From Calothrix sp. FI2-JRJ7 (lineage in GTDB: Bacteria > Cyanobacteriota > Cyanobacteriia > Cyanobacteriales > Nostocaceae): a DNA stretch of 64,000 bases. This document shows positions 27,690 to 36,068 of this stretch, one piece after another (the stretch's first letter is position 1; every line of letters begins with the position of its first letter). The notes below the pieces were generated by a model. It was not told where the DNA came from and searched no databases. It saw only the letters and a program-made list of their open reading frames with translations. Location: positions 1 to 64,000 of the forward strand of contig JAHHGX010000091.1 in assembly GCA_019359675.1 (NCBI GenBank), in the 5' to 3' direction. A program made the position numbers and the translations under genes.

Positions 27690-28865
27690 ATGAATACTTC
27701 GATTAAGCTGCCCAAAAAATTGATGTTACTTGGTTCAGGAGAACTAGGTAAAGAGTTTGTAATTGCTGCACAAAGACTTGGTAACTATATAATAGCTGTT
27801 GACCGCTACGAGTCGGCGCCAGCGATGCAAGTGAGTAACGCGTGTGAAGTTATATCGATGCTGAGTGCCGATGATTTAGAAGCGGTTGTTAATAAGCACA
27901 AACCTGATTTTATTATTCCAGAAATCGAGGCTATTAGAACTGAGAAATTAGTCGAATTTGAACAGCGTGGAATTACGGTTATTCCAACAGCAGCAGCTAC
28001 AAATTACACAATGAACCGTGACAGAATACGTGAATTAGCTCATACAAAGTTAGGTGTAAGAACTGCAAAATATGCTTATGCTTTAACATTAGAAGAGTTA
28101 ATAACTGTATCTGATACTATTGGGTTTCCTAATGTCGTTAAACCTGTAATGTCATCTTCTGGAAAGGGACAGTCGGTTGTTAATGATAAAACCGATATTG
28201 AGAAAGCTTGGAATTATGCTATCGCAGGTTCGCGGGGTGATAGTCAGAAGGTAATTGTCGAAGAATTTATTGACTTTGATATCGAAATTACCTTACTTAC
28301 CATTAAACAATGGCAGGCACCTACTATTTACTGTGTGCCAATTGGTCATCGTCAAGAACGTGGTGACTATCAAGAGTCATGGCAACCTGCTGATATTTCT
28401 GAAGACAAAGTTACCGCAGCGCAAGAAATAGCTAAAAAAGTGACTGATGAACTTGGTGGCGCCGGAATTTTTGGTGTTGAGTTTTTTATCACCAAAGACG
28501 AAGTTATTTTTTCTGAACTCTCGCCTCGTCCCCATGATACAGGTATGGTGACATTGATTTCACAAAACCTGAACGAGTTTGAGTTGCATCTGCGCGCGGT
28601 TCTGGGTTTACCTATTCCAAATATAGAACAACTCGGCGCCTCTGCTAGCGCTGTTATATTAGCGTCTGAAAAGTCTGAGTCGGTTTGCTTTGAAGGTGTT
28701 GCCGAAGCTTTATCTGAACCAGACGTGGATATCAAACTTTTTGGTAAACCAACTGCACATCCTTATCGTCGCATGGGAGTTGCTTTAGCTAGAGCTGATA
28801 ATGTTCAAGATGCACGCGCAAAAGCCACGAAAGCAGCAAGTCTAATCAAAATTACGGATACATAA
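27690..28865 (+). CDS. purT: Formate-dependent phosphoribosylglycinamide formyltransferase PurT
   Basis: PurT makes formyl-GAR from GAR, formate and ATP in purine synthesis, an alternative to the folate-dependent PurN. From ATG 27690 the protein has 391 residues, the usual PurT length. In-frame starts further up (TTG 27624, ATG 27654) would add an unsupported extension. ATP-grasp features are clear: LMLLGSGELGKEFVIAAQRL at the start, FPNVVKPVMSSSGKGQSVV, VIVEEFIDFDIEITLLTI, and the metal site FFITKDEVIFSELSPRPHDT. The end is KPTAHPYRRMGVALARA. A hairpin just after the stop (28873-28902) is a likely terminator. Confidence 0.95.
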   Translation: MNTSIKLPKKLMLLGSGELGKEFVIAAQRLGNYIIAVDRYESAPAMQVSNACEVISMLSADDLEAVVNKHKPDFIIPEIEAIRTEKLVEFEQRGITVIPTAAATNYTMNRDRIRELAHTKLGVRTAKYAYALTLEELITVSDTIGFPNVVKPVMSSSGKGQSVVNDKTDIEKAWNYAIAGSRGDSQKVIVEEFIDFDIEITLLTIKQWQAPTIYCVPIGHRQERGDYQESWQPADISEDKVTAAQEIAKKVTDELGGAGIFGVEFFITKDEVIFSELSPRPHDTGMVTLISQNLNEFELHLRAVLGLPIPNIEQLGASASAVILASEKSESVCFEGVAEALSEPDVDIKLFGKPTAHPYRRMGVALARADNVQDARAKATKAASLIKITDT

Positions 28866-28872
28866 AACTAAA

Positions 28873-28902
28873 CACCGCTAGTTTCAATTAAACAAAGCGG
28901 TG
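28873..28902 (+). terminator. Hairpin after purT
   Basis: CACCGCT (28873-28879) pairs with AGCGGTG (28896-28902). A second hairpin, TTAGTTTG with CAAACTAA, follows at about 28928-28950. There is no strong T-run, so the terminator role is inferred from position. Confidence 0.45.
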
Positions 28903-29153
28903 AAAGTTGTGTCCTACGTAATTAATCTTAGTTTGCTTTTTACAAACTAACTAGCCGTAATTGCCTAGACACTTAACAAAATGGGAACACACTAAACACC
29001 GTATATATGCTTATATCTAAGCATTCTTTATAATATAACATCATAATAGCAGCATGTGTAAAGTTATCCCAAATAACTATTGCAATTTGTCATCTATCTT
29101 AATAAGTATTTTTGTTTTAATTAGTTGCAAATAAATTACTACACACTTTTTGC

Positions 29154-30656
29154 TTACCCCAACCGTAAATCTACACCAATGCGATGCGCGCAAGCAAATC
29201 CAGAAAAAGCGACTGCGTTTAAACCTTGACCAGGAAAAGTGCTGTCTCCTACACAATAAAGTCCGGGTACTGCTGTACGATTGAATGGCATACCCAGTAG
29301 TCCTGGCAATTTGCGACGTGGTATTGGCCCATACGTACCATCAGAGCGTCCTAGAAAACGGCGATGAGTACGAGGTGTTCCAATTTCTAGGTAATCTAAA
29401 GAGGCATCAAGTCCTGGAAAAATTTTCTCTAATCTTGTAATTATCCTATCTGCTGCGGCTTCTTTACGTGCTTCGTAGTCTGATTGTAATAATTTATCCC
29501 ACTCGTTTAACGAGTGTGGTGTAAAAGCGTGAATAATATGATAACCGTGTGGTGCCAAATCTGGGTCTAGTAATGTGGGTATGGAAACAAAGATTGTCCC
29601 TTCTTGTTCAGCCATATTTTGCCAATTTTCAAGCAAAATATGGTGACATTCTGTATTATCAGTTAAAATCTCCGCTTTCACTCCCATATGTAAACTTAAA
29701 AAGCTAGGAGATTTTTGGTACCTTTGTTGCCACTGATTTTCATTTGTTGGCACTTTTTCCTGAGTAAGCAACTTACCAAAGGTATCCCAACGAGTCGCAT
29801 TCGAGACAATTGTAGAAGCACGAAAAACATCACCTGAAGCTAGTTTGACACCAACAGCACGACCCTTTTCAACCAATATTTTTGTGACGTGCTGGCAGGT
29901 AATAATTTTTCCACCAGCTTTTTCTAAACCTTCAACAAGCGATAGTGCAATTTTCCCAACACCACCTTTAGGATAATTCACTCCACCATAATGACGGTCT
30001 GAAAAAACCATTCCTGCATTAATCATTGGTGTCATATCTGCTGGTACAACCGACCAACAGTAACATTCCATATCGATAAACCTTAATAATTCGGGATCTT
30101 TGATATATTTCCGCGCAATATCACCAGCGTTGATAGGTAAATATTTTGCTAAACCTAAACATGACTTTGGATGCTGCAAGAACGTTCGTAGCAAGTAGCG
30201 AGGTTCTTCCAACGATAGCAAGTCCATGCTGTTGAGATAGTTAAATACTTTCCAACATTCATCATAAAAACGGCGAATTCCTAAACGTTCGTGAGGAAAA
30301 TATGCCGTAATATTTTCTAAAAATGTTTGATAATCTCTATCTACCTTGACGTTTAGATTATTGGGTAAATGATAGTGAATTTGTACTCTATCTGGAATTG
30401 TTTCAAGGCTGATATTAACTGCATCTAGCGCGCGGGTTAGTAAATTTGTAGTACCTTTTCGTCCAAAACCAAAAATCATTGAGGCGCCTACATCAAATTT
30501 ATATCCTTCGCGTTCAAAGTAACCTGCACTTCCACCAGGTATAATGTAGCGTTCCAAAACAAGTACAGACGCACCTTTTACGGCTAATTGAGTCGCTGTC
30601 ACCAAGGCGCCGATACCTGAACCAATAATAATTACATCAAAGCGGTCATATGGCAT
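29154..30656 (-). CDS. crtH: Carotenoid cis-trans isomerase CrtH (CrtISO)
   Basis: This 500-aa FAD-binding protein of the phytoene desaturase-like family isomerises poly-cis lycopene to the all-trans form. The dinucleotide-binding motif is [20 protein letters not shown] at the N-terminus, followed by [20 protein letters not shown]. Later motifs are [20 protein letters not shown] and the C-terminal [20 protein letters not shown]. The pattern ([32 protein letters not shown]) separates CrtH from CrtP/CrtQ desaturases. The gene stands alone. Its upstream region holds a GGTGCGTGA hairpin and a candidate sRNA on the same strand. Confidence 0.92.
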   Translation of the reverse strand: MPYDRFDVIIIGSGIGALVTATQLAVKGASVLVLERYIIPGGSAGYFEREGYKFDVGASMIFGFGRKGTTNLLTRALDAVNISLETIPDRVQIHYHLPNNLNVKVDRDYQTFLENITAYFPHERLGIRRFYDECWKVFNYLNSMDLLSLEEPRYLLRTFLQHPKSCLGLAKYLPINAGDIARKYIKDPELLRFIDMECYCWSVVPADMTPMINAGMVFSDRHYGGVNYPKGGVGKIALSLVEGLEKAGGKIITCQHVTKILVEKGRAVGVKLASGDVFRASTIVSNATRWDTFGKLLTQEKVPTNENQWQQRYQKSPSFLSLHMGVKAEILTDNTECHHILLENWQNMAEQEGTIFVSIPTLLDPDLAPHGYHIIHAFTPHSLNEWDKLLQSDYEARKEAAADRIITRLEKIFPGLDASLDYLEIGTPRTHRRFLGRSDGTYGPIPRRKLPGLLGMPFNRTAVPGLYCVGDSTFPGQGLNAVAFSGFACAHRIGVDLRLG

Positions 30657-30703
30657 ATAAGGGTTAAATCTTTCTCTATTAACTCATAACTTATGTTCCG
30701 AAT

Positions 30704-30763
30704 GGTGCGTGAAAGCATTTTATTTATCGTTCTATTGACTGATAGTTATGGCTTTCACGCACC
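30704..30763. repeat. GGTGCGTGA hairpin element upstream of crtH
   Basis: Arms GGTGCGTGAAAGC (30704-30716) and GCTTTCACGCACC (30751-30763) are perfect complements around a 34-base loop. It is the same family as 26650-26707. It sits between crtH and the candidate sRNA and is flanked by ATTAACTCATAACT-type direct repeats (near 30679 and 30774). Confidence 0.85.
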
Positions 30764-30793
30764 CTACTCATTATTAACTCATAACTCATAACT

Positions 30794-30865
30794 AAAAAAA
30801 GAGGGATGAGCCGCACTATAGCCGACCAATCCCGTCTGCCGTTCCTTAAAGAGAGGAGAACACTT
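30794..30865 (-). ncRNA. Candidate small RNA with CU-rich anti-Shine-Dalgarno segment
   Basis: On the minus strand a consensus-like promoter (-35 TTGACA, -10 TATATT) is followed after about 70 bases by an intrinsic terminator. The terminator stem is GGGAT paired with ATCCC plus, after one mismatch, GGTCG paired with CGGCT around a nine-base loop (30803-30833). It is followed by TC and then seven T residues (30794-30800). The transcript would carry the unpaired-looking segment GTTCTCCTCTCTTT (about 30848-30861), complementary to AG-rich ribosome binding sites. There is no ORF. Candidates such as Yfr1 also carry a CU-rich single-stranded motif, but this sequence does not contain the Yfr1 core. 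The start is estimated from the -10 position. Confidence 0.55.
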
Positions 30866-30872
30866 AAAGGAC

Positions 30873-30902
30873 AATATAACTTTGATTGAGAAAAAATGTC
30901 AA
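30873..30902 (-). promoter_or_regulatory. Sigma70-type promoter of the candidate sRNA
   Basis: TTGACA at 30897-30902 and TATATT at 30873-30878 (minus strand) are 18 bases apart (17 if TTATAT is taken as the -10). This is the best -35/-10 pair I noticed in the window. Transcription would start near 30865-30866. Confidence 0.6.
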
Positions 30903-31041
30903 TAAATAATGAAATATTTTTTCAATAAGTATGAAGGTGCTAGTTTTAGCTACCAGGAATATGCTTGAGGGAGTATGATGTGTTTCAATCAGCTTTATAC
31001 TCTGTCTTAATACAACTAAGGAGGAGCGCTTTTATCTAGTT

Positions 31042-31692
31042 ATGACGCTACAACTACGTGTTTATGTCCCACCCCACCCATTAATCAAGCATTGGTTAGC
31101 TGTAGCCCGCGATGCTTCGACACCTTCAGTGTTATTCAGGAGCGCCATTACCGAGTTAGGTCGTTGGTTGACTTATGAAGCAGCACGCGAATGGTTGCCT
31201 ACGATGGAAGCCACAGTCCAAACTCCACTGTCCACGTCACCTGCGACTTTAATAAATCCAGAAATCCCAGTGGCAGTGGTTCCGATTTTACGAGCAGGTT
31301 TAGGGCTATTAGAAGGAGCGCAAACTCTGCTTCCGCTTGCATCAATTTATCACCTTGGTTTGGTGCGCGATGAATCGACGCTAGAACCTTTGTGCTATTT
31401 GAATAAATTGCCAGAAAAACTTAATCCTCAAACACGAGTGTTAATTACTGACCCAATGTTGGCTACAGGTGGGTCAATTATGGCAGCAATGGCAGAACTA
31501 ACACATCGAGGTGTAGACCCTGCTCTAACACGAATAGTGAGTGTAGTCGCTGCTCCACCCGCCTTACAAAAATTGAGTGCTGCATATCCTGGATTAATAA
31601 TTTACACAGCTTGCATCGATGAGGGTTTAAATGACAAAGGGTTTATTGTGCCCGGTTTAGGAGATGCAGGCGACCGCATCTTTGGGACATAA
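31042..31692 (+). CDS. upp: Uracil phosphoribosyltransferase
   Basis: This 216-aa enzyme converts uracil and PRPP to UMP in pyrimidine salvage. Recognisable parts are the N-terminal VYVPPHPLIKHWLAVARDAS, VAVVPILRAGLGLLEGAQTL, the PRPP-binding loop VLITDPMLATGGSIMAAMAE, and the uracil-binding end YTACIDEGLNDKGFIVPGLG followed by GDAGDRIFGT. Start and length agree with the family. AAGGAGGAG lies about 18 bases upstream, somewhat far for a ribosome binding site. It is followed at 31778 by a small glycine-zipper protein on the same strand. Confidence 0.95.
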   Translation: MTLQLRVYVPPHPLIKHWLAVARDASTPSVLFRSAITELGRWLTYEAAREWLPTMEATVQTPLSTSPATLINPEIPVAVVPILRAGLGLLEGAQTLLPLASIYHLGLVRDESTLEPLCYLNKLPEKLNPQTRVLITDPMLATGGSIMAAMAELTHRGVDPALTRIVSVVAAPPALQKLSAAYPGLIIYTACIDEGLNDKGFIVPGLGDAGDRIFGT

Positions 31693-31777
31693 GCTACTAT
31701 GCAGCTATGGCTATGGTGACTATCTAGTTTGATAACGTCAGATCAGTCGCAGTTTTTTGTAAGACGGTAAAGAGATT

Positions 31778-32113
31778 ATGAGTCAACGTGATGGTTTTGC
31801 CGGTGGGTTTTTCGCCGGAGCAATTGTCGGTAGTGTAGTTGGTGGTGTTCTTGGCGCCCTGGTAGTGTCACGGCGCGACGAAATGCCCTCTGAAGAAATT
31901 CAGCAACTTGCCGAAACAAGAGAGGCAAAGAAAAAACATGCTGCACGCCGTCAACAAATTAAATTGAGCGATACTGAAAGCATGGAAACAGCTAGACGTT
32001 CGCTTGAAGATAAAATTGCCCAACTTAATGCCACTATCGACGAAGTTAGGCAGCAGTTAGGTAATGTAAACGGCGCCTCTGGTTCAGGGGAAACATCAGA
32101 AAGGACAGGGTGA
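31778..32113 (+). CDS. Small glycine-zipper membrane protein (YtxH-like)
   Basis: This 111-aa protein has a single glycine-rich hydrophobic segment near the N-terminus (GGFFAGAIVGSVVGGVLGAL, residues about 9-28), then RR and a charged helical tail (ARRSLEDKIAQLNATIDEVR). The layout is that of YtxH-like proteins: an N-terminal membrane zipper and a cytoplasmic coiled coil. No enzymatic motif is visible. Such proteins often sit beside envelope or stress genes; the next gene encodes a YggT-family protein. The C-terminus (NVNGASGSGETSERTG) is probably disordered. Function is unknown. Confidence 0.75.
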   Translation: MSQRDGFAGGFFAGAIVGSVVGGVLGALVVSRRDEMPSEEIQQLAETREAKKKHAARRQQIKLSDTESMETARRSLEDKIAQLNATIDEVRQQLGNVNGASGSGETSERTG

Positions 32114-32218
32114 AAAGGTGTAAATGACTAACCAATGGTAAATGACTAATACTTATTGAGTCGTTTACAATCGATTACAGGAATATCTGTTGACGTATCA
32201 TAGGACAACGAACTACAC

Positions 32219-32509
32219 ATGAGTTCTTCAATTGCATTACTCACCCAAACACTGTCAGTATTTATCCAAATATACAGCTACTTACTGCTGTTTCGGGTTC
32301 TTTTAACTTGGTTCCCCACTGTAAATTGGTATAATCAGCCTTTTTCGGCGTTAAGCCAAGTTACCGACCCATACTTAAATTTGTTCCGTTCTATCATTCC
32401 TCCTCTTGGTGGAATGGATTTCTCGCCGATTTTAGCCTTCTTGGCACTTAATGTTATCGGTAGTTTAGTTGGCAGTTTGGCAGTTAGCGCAGCTGCTGGA
32501 GCTTTTTAG
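32219..32509 (+). CDS. YggT family membrane protein
   Basis: This 96-aa protein has two hydrophobic segments, one at the N-terminus (LTQTLSVFIQIYSYLLLFRV) and one at the C-terminus (FSPILAFLALNVIGSLVGSL). Between them is the family signature LTWFPTVNWYNQPFSALSQV, then TDPYLNLFRSIIPPLGGMDF. YggT/YlmG proteins in cyanobacteria and chloroplasts are implicated in cell or nucleoid organisation and thylakoid biogenesis. Length and motif are complete. A strong hairpin at 32529-32562 separates it from the convergent next gene. Confidence 0.92.
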   Translation: MSSSIALLTQTLSVFIQIYSYLLLFRVLLTWFPTVNWYNQPFSALSQVTDPYLNLFRSIIPPLGGMDFSPILAFLALNVIGSLVGSLAVSAAAGAF

Positions 32510-32528
32510 CGTGTGCAGTAGAGACCAA

Positions 32529-32562
32529 AGAAACCGGGTTTCTACTTTTAAACCCGGTTTCT
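32529..32562. terminator. Bidirectional terminator-like hairpin, AAACCGGGTTT type
   Basis: AGAAACCGGGTTT (32529-32541) and AAACCCGGTTTCT (32550-32562) are perfectly complementary with an eight-base loop, between convergent genes. The arms are themselves near-palindromic and resemble the AAACC(A/T)GGTTT repeat family. Confidence 0.75.
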
Positions 32563-32566
32563 AGCA

Positions 32567-33055
32567 TCATTTTCGTACTTGGGCGCCAAACCCAGCAGCT
32601 TTAAACTGTTTGAGTTTTAAAGGTTCAGGTTGATTCGCAGCTACCGTAATTCTCATCTCAAAATCGCTAACACCAGGTGGAACTTCTGGAATAGAACCAA
32701 GACGGGTTCTGTTTTGCATCACAGGGTCATTGTTTTTATCATAAATACGCCCAAAAATATCCGCATCATAGACATACTTGTTTGTAGAGTTTTCAGCTTT
32801 GCCTGTAACTAAAAAGCAGTTTGCTGCCATAGTAGTACCACCGCTTGTTACAGAACCATCTCCGACTTCAGGAGGGCATTTATGGTAATCAACATCAAAT
32901 AGGCGAATTTGTGTTAATGCAATAGCTCCAGGACTAAAAGTCCACGATAGGACTGTAAATACACAGGTAACTAAAATAGCGGCGAGTGAGCGCGATAGCA
33001 TAAAGGGCACCATAAATAAATCCAACCATAGGTAAATTTTACCTTTTCGTGGCAT
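32567..33055 (-). CDS. Secreted conserved hypothetical protein
   Basis: This 162-aa protein has an N-terminal hydrophobic segment (LSRSLAAILVTCVFTVLSWT) after a basic start (MPRKGKIYLW), likely an export signal or anchor, with possible cleavage after FSPGAIA. The mature part has two cysteines (HKCPPEVGD and AANCFLVTG), which could form a disulfide, and continues VYDADIFGRIYDKNNDPVMQ. The end PEVPPGVSDFEMRITVAANQ looks like a beta-sandwich (FN3/Ig-like) strand pattern, as in envelope proteins that comment on residue-rich exchange surfaces. I recognise it only as a cyanobacterial hypothetical. It is convergent with YggT. Confidence 0.65.
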   Translation of the reverse strand: MPRKGKIYLWLDLFMVPFMLSRSLAAILVTCVFTVLSWTFSPGAIALTQIRLFDVDYHKCPPEVGDGSVTSGGTTMAANCFLVTGKAENSTNKYVYDADIFGRIYDKNNDPVMQNRTRLGSIPEVPPGVSDFEMRITVAANQPEPLKLKQFKAAGFGAQVRK

Positions 33056-33140
33056 CTGAAATTTATTCCTCTGGTGTTGGATACTACTGTTGCAGTTTTG
33101 TAATATTTAGTAAAATCAGAACTTCAGTTACTATTAACTT

Positions 33141-33749
33141 ATGACACCTTCGGAGATTGAGTCAGCCCTTATTGAAGCTTTCAGCCATTGTGATGCTTCT
33201 GGTATCCCGCTTTGCCATGAGCAAAAGCAAATTCTACTTCAAGTTGCTCTTGCAAATAAGGAATCTCCCAAGGACGGTTTTGACGATAACCCGCTATATG
33301 AATTATCCCAAGAGGAATTACAAGCTTTATTAAGCTTTATCAAATCTAAAGAAGCTCAAAATATATCTTGGAAAATTTTACTGCTTAATGATTGGTTACA
33401 TGGGCAAGATTCAGGAGAAGTACATTTTCTTCGCCAGCGTTATGGAGTACAATGGCTAAATCGCTTACAACCTCATCATTTTGATATTCTTGAAGTTACA
33501 CAGGCGCCTTTGTTAAAAGTCGGCGATAGTATCGAAGTTTGCAACGCACTTTGGGAATGGGTACAAGATAGTGGCCCATGTCAACGCGAATGGTTCCCAT
33601 GTACTGTTATTTATGTCGATGAAACTATAAATTTAGAAGATACATCTAGTGGTTGTATTATTCGCTTTGAAAACGGCGCCGAATATCATATCAGTGGTAT
33701 TTACGATTGGAACCGATATAATTGGCGTTGGAGTAAGAGTGGCTTATAG
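33141..33749 (+). CDS. Conserved hypothetical protein, 202 aa
   Basis: This soluble protein has no signal sequence or transmembrane helix. The N-terminal half is helical (MTPSEIESALIEAFSHCDAS, then LYELSQEELQALLSFIKSKE) and contains LLNDWLHGQDSGEVHFLRQR. The C-terminal half from about residue 120 looks like a small beta-barrel: LKVGDSIEVCNALWEWVQDS, then EWFPCTVIYVDE and IRFENGAEYHISGIYDWNRY. That reading suggests a nucleic-acid or protein interaction module, by inference only. Its last six bases overlap the end of the convergent transporter gene. Confidence 0.65.
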   Translation: MTPSEIESALIEAFSHCDASGIPLCHEQKQILLQVALANKESPKDGFDDNPLYELSQEELQALLSFIKSKEAQNISWKILLLNDWLHGQDSGEVHFLRQRYGVQWLNRLQPHHFDILEVTQAPLLKVGDSIEVCNALWEWVQDSGPCQREWFPCTVIYVDETINLEDTSSGCIIRFENGAEYHISGIYDWNRYNWRWSKSGL

Positions 33750-34655
33750 ATTTTTCTTTTTGCGGAATTGGGTTACTACGTCTTTGATGTCGCGTAATTC
33801 TCCTTCGACTAAATAGTTTAATTGTCGCATTTCCGATGCTGTGATTTTTCCACTTAGTTGTGATATGGCTGTTTTTAATTCTGGATGTTTTTTTAATGTT
33901 TCTTGGCGAATGATGGGTACTGCTTCGTAAGGTGGAAAGTAGTTTTTATCATCTTGGAGTACTACTAGACCGAGACGTGATATTTGTCCGTCAGTGGAGT
34001 TTCCTGCAATGAAATCTACTAGTTTCTGAGTTAACGCACGGTATATTAAATCTAAGCTCATTACACTTGGTCTTTCTCGAAACTGTAAATTATAGGTTTT
34101 GGATAAACCTGGGAAACCGTCTTCACGTTCTGCAAATTCATACCCAAATCCACCACGCCATTGTGGTGTATATTTTGCTGCTTCTGAAAGTGTTTTTATA
34201 TTGTATTTTTTGGCATCATCTCCGCGTATAATCATTGCAAAAGTATTCTCAAATCCCAAGGAGTCCATGACTTCGAGCTTAAATTTTTCAGCATACCCTT
34301 GTTTAAGGCGCCGATAAACTTCTTTTGGGTTATTAATCACTGGTTGTTTTAGAATACTAGTAAAAGCTGTACCAGTATACTCAATATAACCATCAATTTT
34401 ACCCGCTGTTAGCGCTTGATGGCAAACAAAAGAACCACCTAATCGAGGTTTACGTTCAACCTTTAAATTTGTTTTTGCTTCAATTTGTTGCGCTAGTAAT
34501 TCACCTAATATATCTTGTTCGGTAAAATCTTTTGAAGCAATTATTATATCTCTAGCGCCACCACTGTTTTGATTAGGGTTACAACTAGTTATAATTAAAA
34601 TTAAACAGCAAGTAAAAGCACAAATAAATAAAAATTTATTGAACTTCCAATTCAT
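33744..34655 (-). CDS. Osmoprotectant ABC transporter substrate-binding lipoprotein (OpuC/ProX-like)
   Basis: This 303-aa lipoprotein begins with a signal ending in the lipobox LIITSC (cysteine near residue 25). The mature part has the glycine betaine/choline-binding fold: IIIASKDFTEQDILGELLAQ, KTNLKVERKPRLGGSFVCHQ, KIDGYIEYTGTAFTSILKQP and FIAGNSTDGQISRLGLVVLQ. Such proteins deliver quaternary ammonium solutes to an inner-membrane permease and ATPase. It is the distal gene of a minus-strand set with a response regulator and a permease upstream. No ATPase gene is present in the set. Confidence 0.87.
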   Translation of the reverse strand: MNWKFNKFLFICAFTCCLILIITSCNPNQNSGGARDIIIASKDFTEQDILGELLAQQIEAKTNLKVERKPRLGGSFVCHQALTAGKIDGYIEYTGTAFTSILKQPVINNPKEVYRRLKQGYAEKFKLEVMDSLGFENTFAMIIRGDDAKKYNIKTLSEAAKYTPQWRGGFGYEFAEREDGFPGLSKTYNLQFRERPSVMSLDLIYRALTQKLVDFIAGNSTDGQISRLGLVVLQDDKNYFPPYEAVPIIRQETLKKHPELKTAISQLSGKITASEMRQLNYLVEGELRDIKDVVTQFRKKKNL

Positions 34656-34687
34656 TTATAGTCCTAACTCATAACGTAAAGGGTTAA

Positions 34688-35113
34688 TTAGTGTTTTTGA
34701 AGTAGTTGAATAATGGCGCTAATACACTCAACGGGGTCAACAGGTTTAGCAATGTGCTGCTGAAACCCTGAAGATAACGCTGTTTCTTTATCTGCTTCTG
34801 CTGCATAAGCTGTTAAGGCAATAGCTGGAACTTCACCCCCCTGCTCTTTAGGTAAATTTCTAATTTGACGGATAAGAGTGTAACCATCCATTTGTGGCAT
34901 ACCGATATCACTTAATAGTACATCTGGTTGCCACTGAGTAATCAGATTCAATGCTTCTACTGCACTTGATGCGGTTTGTATTTCTGCACCTTCTTGCTCC
35001 AGCATAAAAGCAAGTAATTCCTGTGAATCTTGGTCGTCATCTACGACTAAGATTCTCGTTCCCTGTAAGTTTGATAAGTCCGAGCTAATTGGGGGAGTTT
35101 GATTCATGTGCAA
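34688..35113 (-). CDS. Single-domain response regulator inside the transporter operon
   Basis: This 141-aa protein is one receiver domain with no output domain. Key positions are visible: acidic pocket ILVVDDDQDSQELLAFMLEQ, phospho-acceptor in DVLLSDIGMPQMDGYTLIRQ, the conserved Thr in IALTAYAAEAD and the lysine in HIAKPVDPVE. The receiver type is the one usually fused to or paired with hybrid kinases. It lies between the permease gene (143 bases upstream) and the binding protein gene (32 bases downstream) on the same strand, an odd position that splits the transport operon. No kinase is adjacent. Confidence 0.88.
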   Translation of the reverse strand: MHMNQTPPISSDLSNLQGTRILVVDDDQDSQELLAFMLEQEGAEIQTASSAVEALNLITQWQPDVLLSDIGMPQMDGYTLIRQIRNLPKEQGGEVPAIALTAYAAEADKETALSSGFQQHIAKPVDPVECISAIIQLLQKH

Positions 35114-35255
35114 TCTTAACGGGTATTAATGGAATTTTTAGCGTAAACATGGCGCCGTTCGTTCTTCTATAGCCTCACTTCAACGTTACCACCTTGGGAC
35201 GTAAACTTGATAGTATTTCTCTGATGAATACAAAAATACCTACTGTTCTCAAGCA

Positions 35256-35933
35256 CTAAGAGCTTTTGGAATAAATACTTAAGCGCTTCTCTAACAAACC
35301 AATTGCAAAATCAGCTATAAAAGCAATTACGGCTGCGGGCACGGCGCCTGCTAAAATTAACTGGTTATTAACCACAGCAATACCTCTAAATATAAATACC
35401 CCTAACCCACCTGCACCGATTGCTGCTGCAATAGTGGCAATTCCAATTGCGATAACCGTCGCTACTCTTACCCCAGCTAAAATAACATTCATTGCTAACG
35501 GTAATTCTACTTGCACTAACAATTCCCAGTCGCTCATTCCCATACCCCGTCCAGCTTCACGTACAGCACTATCAACTCCGATTATTCCCGTATAAGTATT
35601 TCTAATTATCGGTAAAAATGAGTACAGTGTTAGCGCTACAATTGCAGGAGTAGCGCCAATGCCACCTATTATTGGTACAGGAATTAATAAACCGAACAGT
35701 GCCAAGCTGGGAATTGTTTGTAATATATTAGCTATACCTAAAATCGGCTGCCTTAACATCGCTTTACGAGTAATCAAAATACCCAAGGGAATACCAATTA
35801 GCGTTGCTATCGTAATTGATATTCCTACCAAAACTAAATGCTCCCCAGCACGCTGTAGTATTTCTGAACCATATTTAATCAGAAAAAAGTCACCCATTGC
35901 GATTTTGATTTTTATTTGGGTACTGGCACCCAT
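35256..35933 (-). CDS. Osmoprotectant ABC transporter permease (OpuCB-like)
   Basis: This 225-aa inner-membrane protein has about five to six hydrophobic segments, for example HLVLVGISITIATLIGIPLG and LVLVGISITIATLIGIPLGI overlapping the first, then IGATPAIVALTLYSFLPIIR. The EAA-type loop that docks the ATPase reads VREAGRGMGMSDWELLVQVE, followed by LPLAMNVILAGVRVATVIAI. Together with the binding protein downstream it suggests uptake of betaine-like solutes. Full OpuC systems also need an ATPase, absent here. A GTAGAGACGT repeat lies immediately upstream of the start. Confidence 0.87.
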   Translation of the reverse strand: MGASTQIKIKIAMGDFFLIKYGSEILQRAGEHLVLVGISITIATLIGIPLGILITRKAMLRQPILGIANILQTIPSLALFGLLIPVPIIGGIGATPAIVALTLYSFLPIIRNTYTGIIGVDSAVREAGRGMGMSDWELLVQVELPLAMNVILAGVRVATVIAIGIATIAAAIGAGGLGVFIFRGIAVVNNQLILAGAVPAAVIAFIADFAIGLLEKRLSIYSKSS

Positions 35934-35939
35934 GACAAT

Positions 35940-35982
35940 GTAGAGACGTTACATGTAACGTCTTTACACGTAACGCCTCTAC
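35940..35982. repeat. GTAGAGACGT palindrome with an extra half unit
   Basis: GTAGAGACGTTACA (35940-35953) and TGTAACGTCTTTAC (35954-35967) form the 28-bp palindrome with one mismatch. A further right-arm-like piece, ACGTAACGCCTCTAC, follows to 35982. It lies in the leader of the permease gene. Confidence 0.85.
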
Positions 35983-36068
35983 CATGATATATTTTTTGGT
36001 TGTAAAACGCGCGTTGTTAAAACTTTTGTATTATTCTATTATGTGGCACCGTTACTATTTTGATAAAA

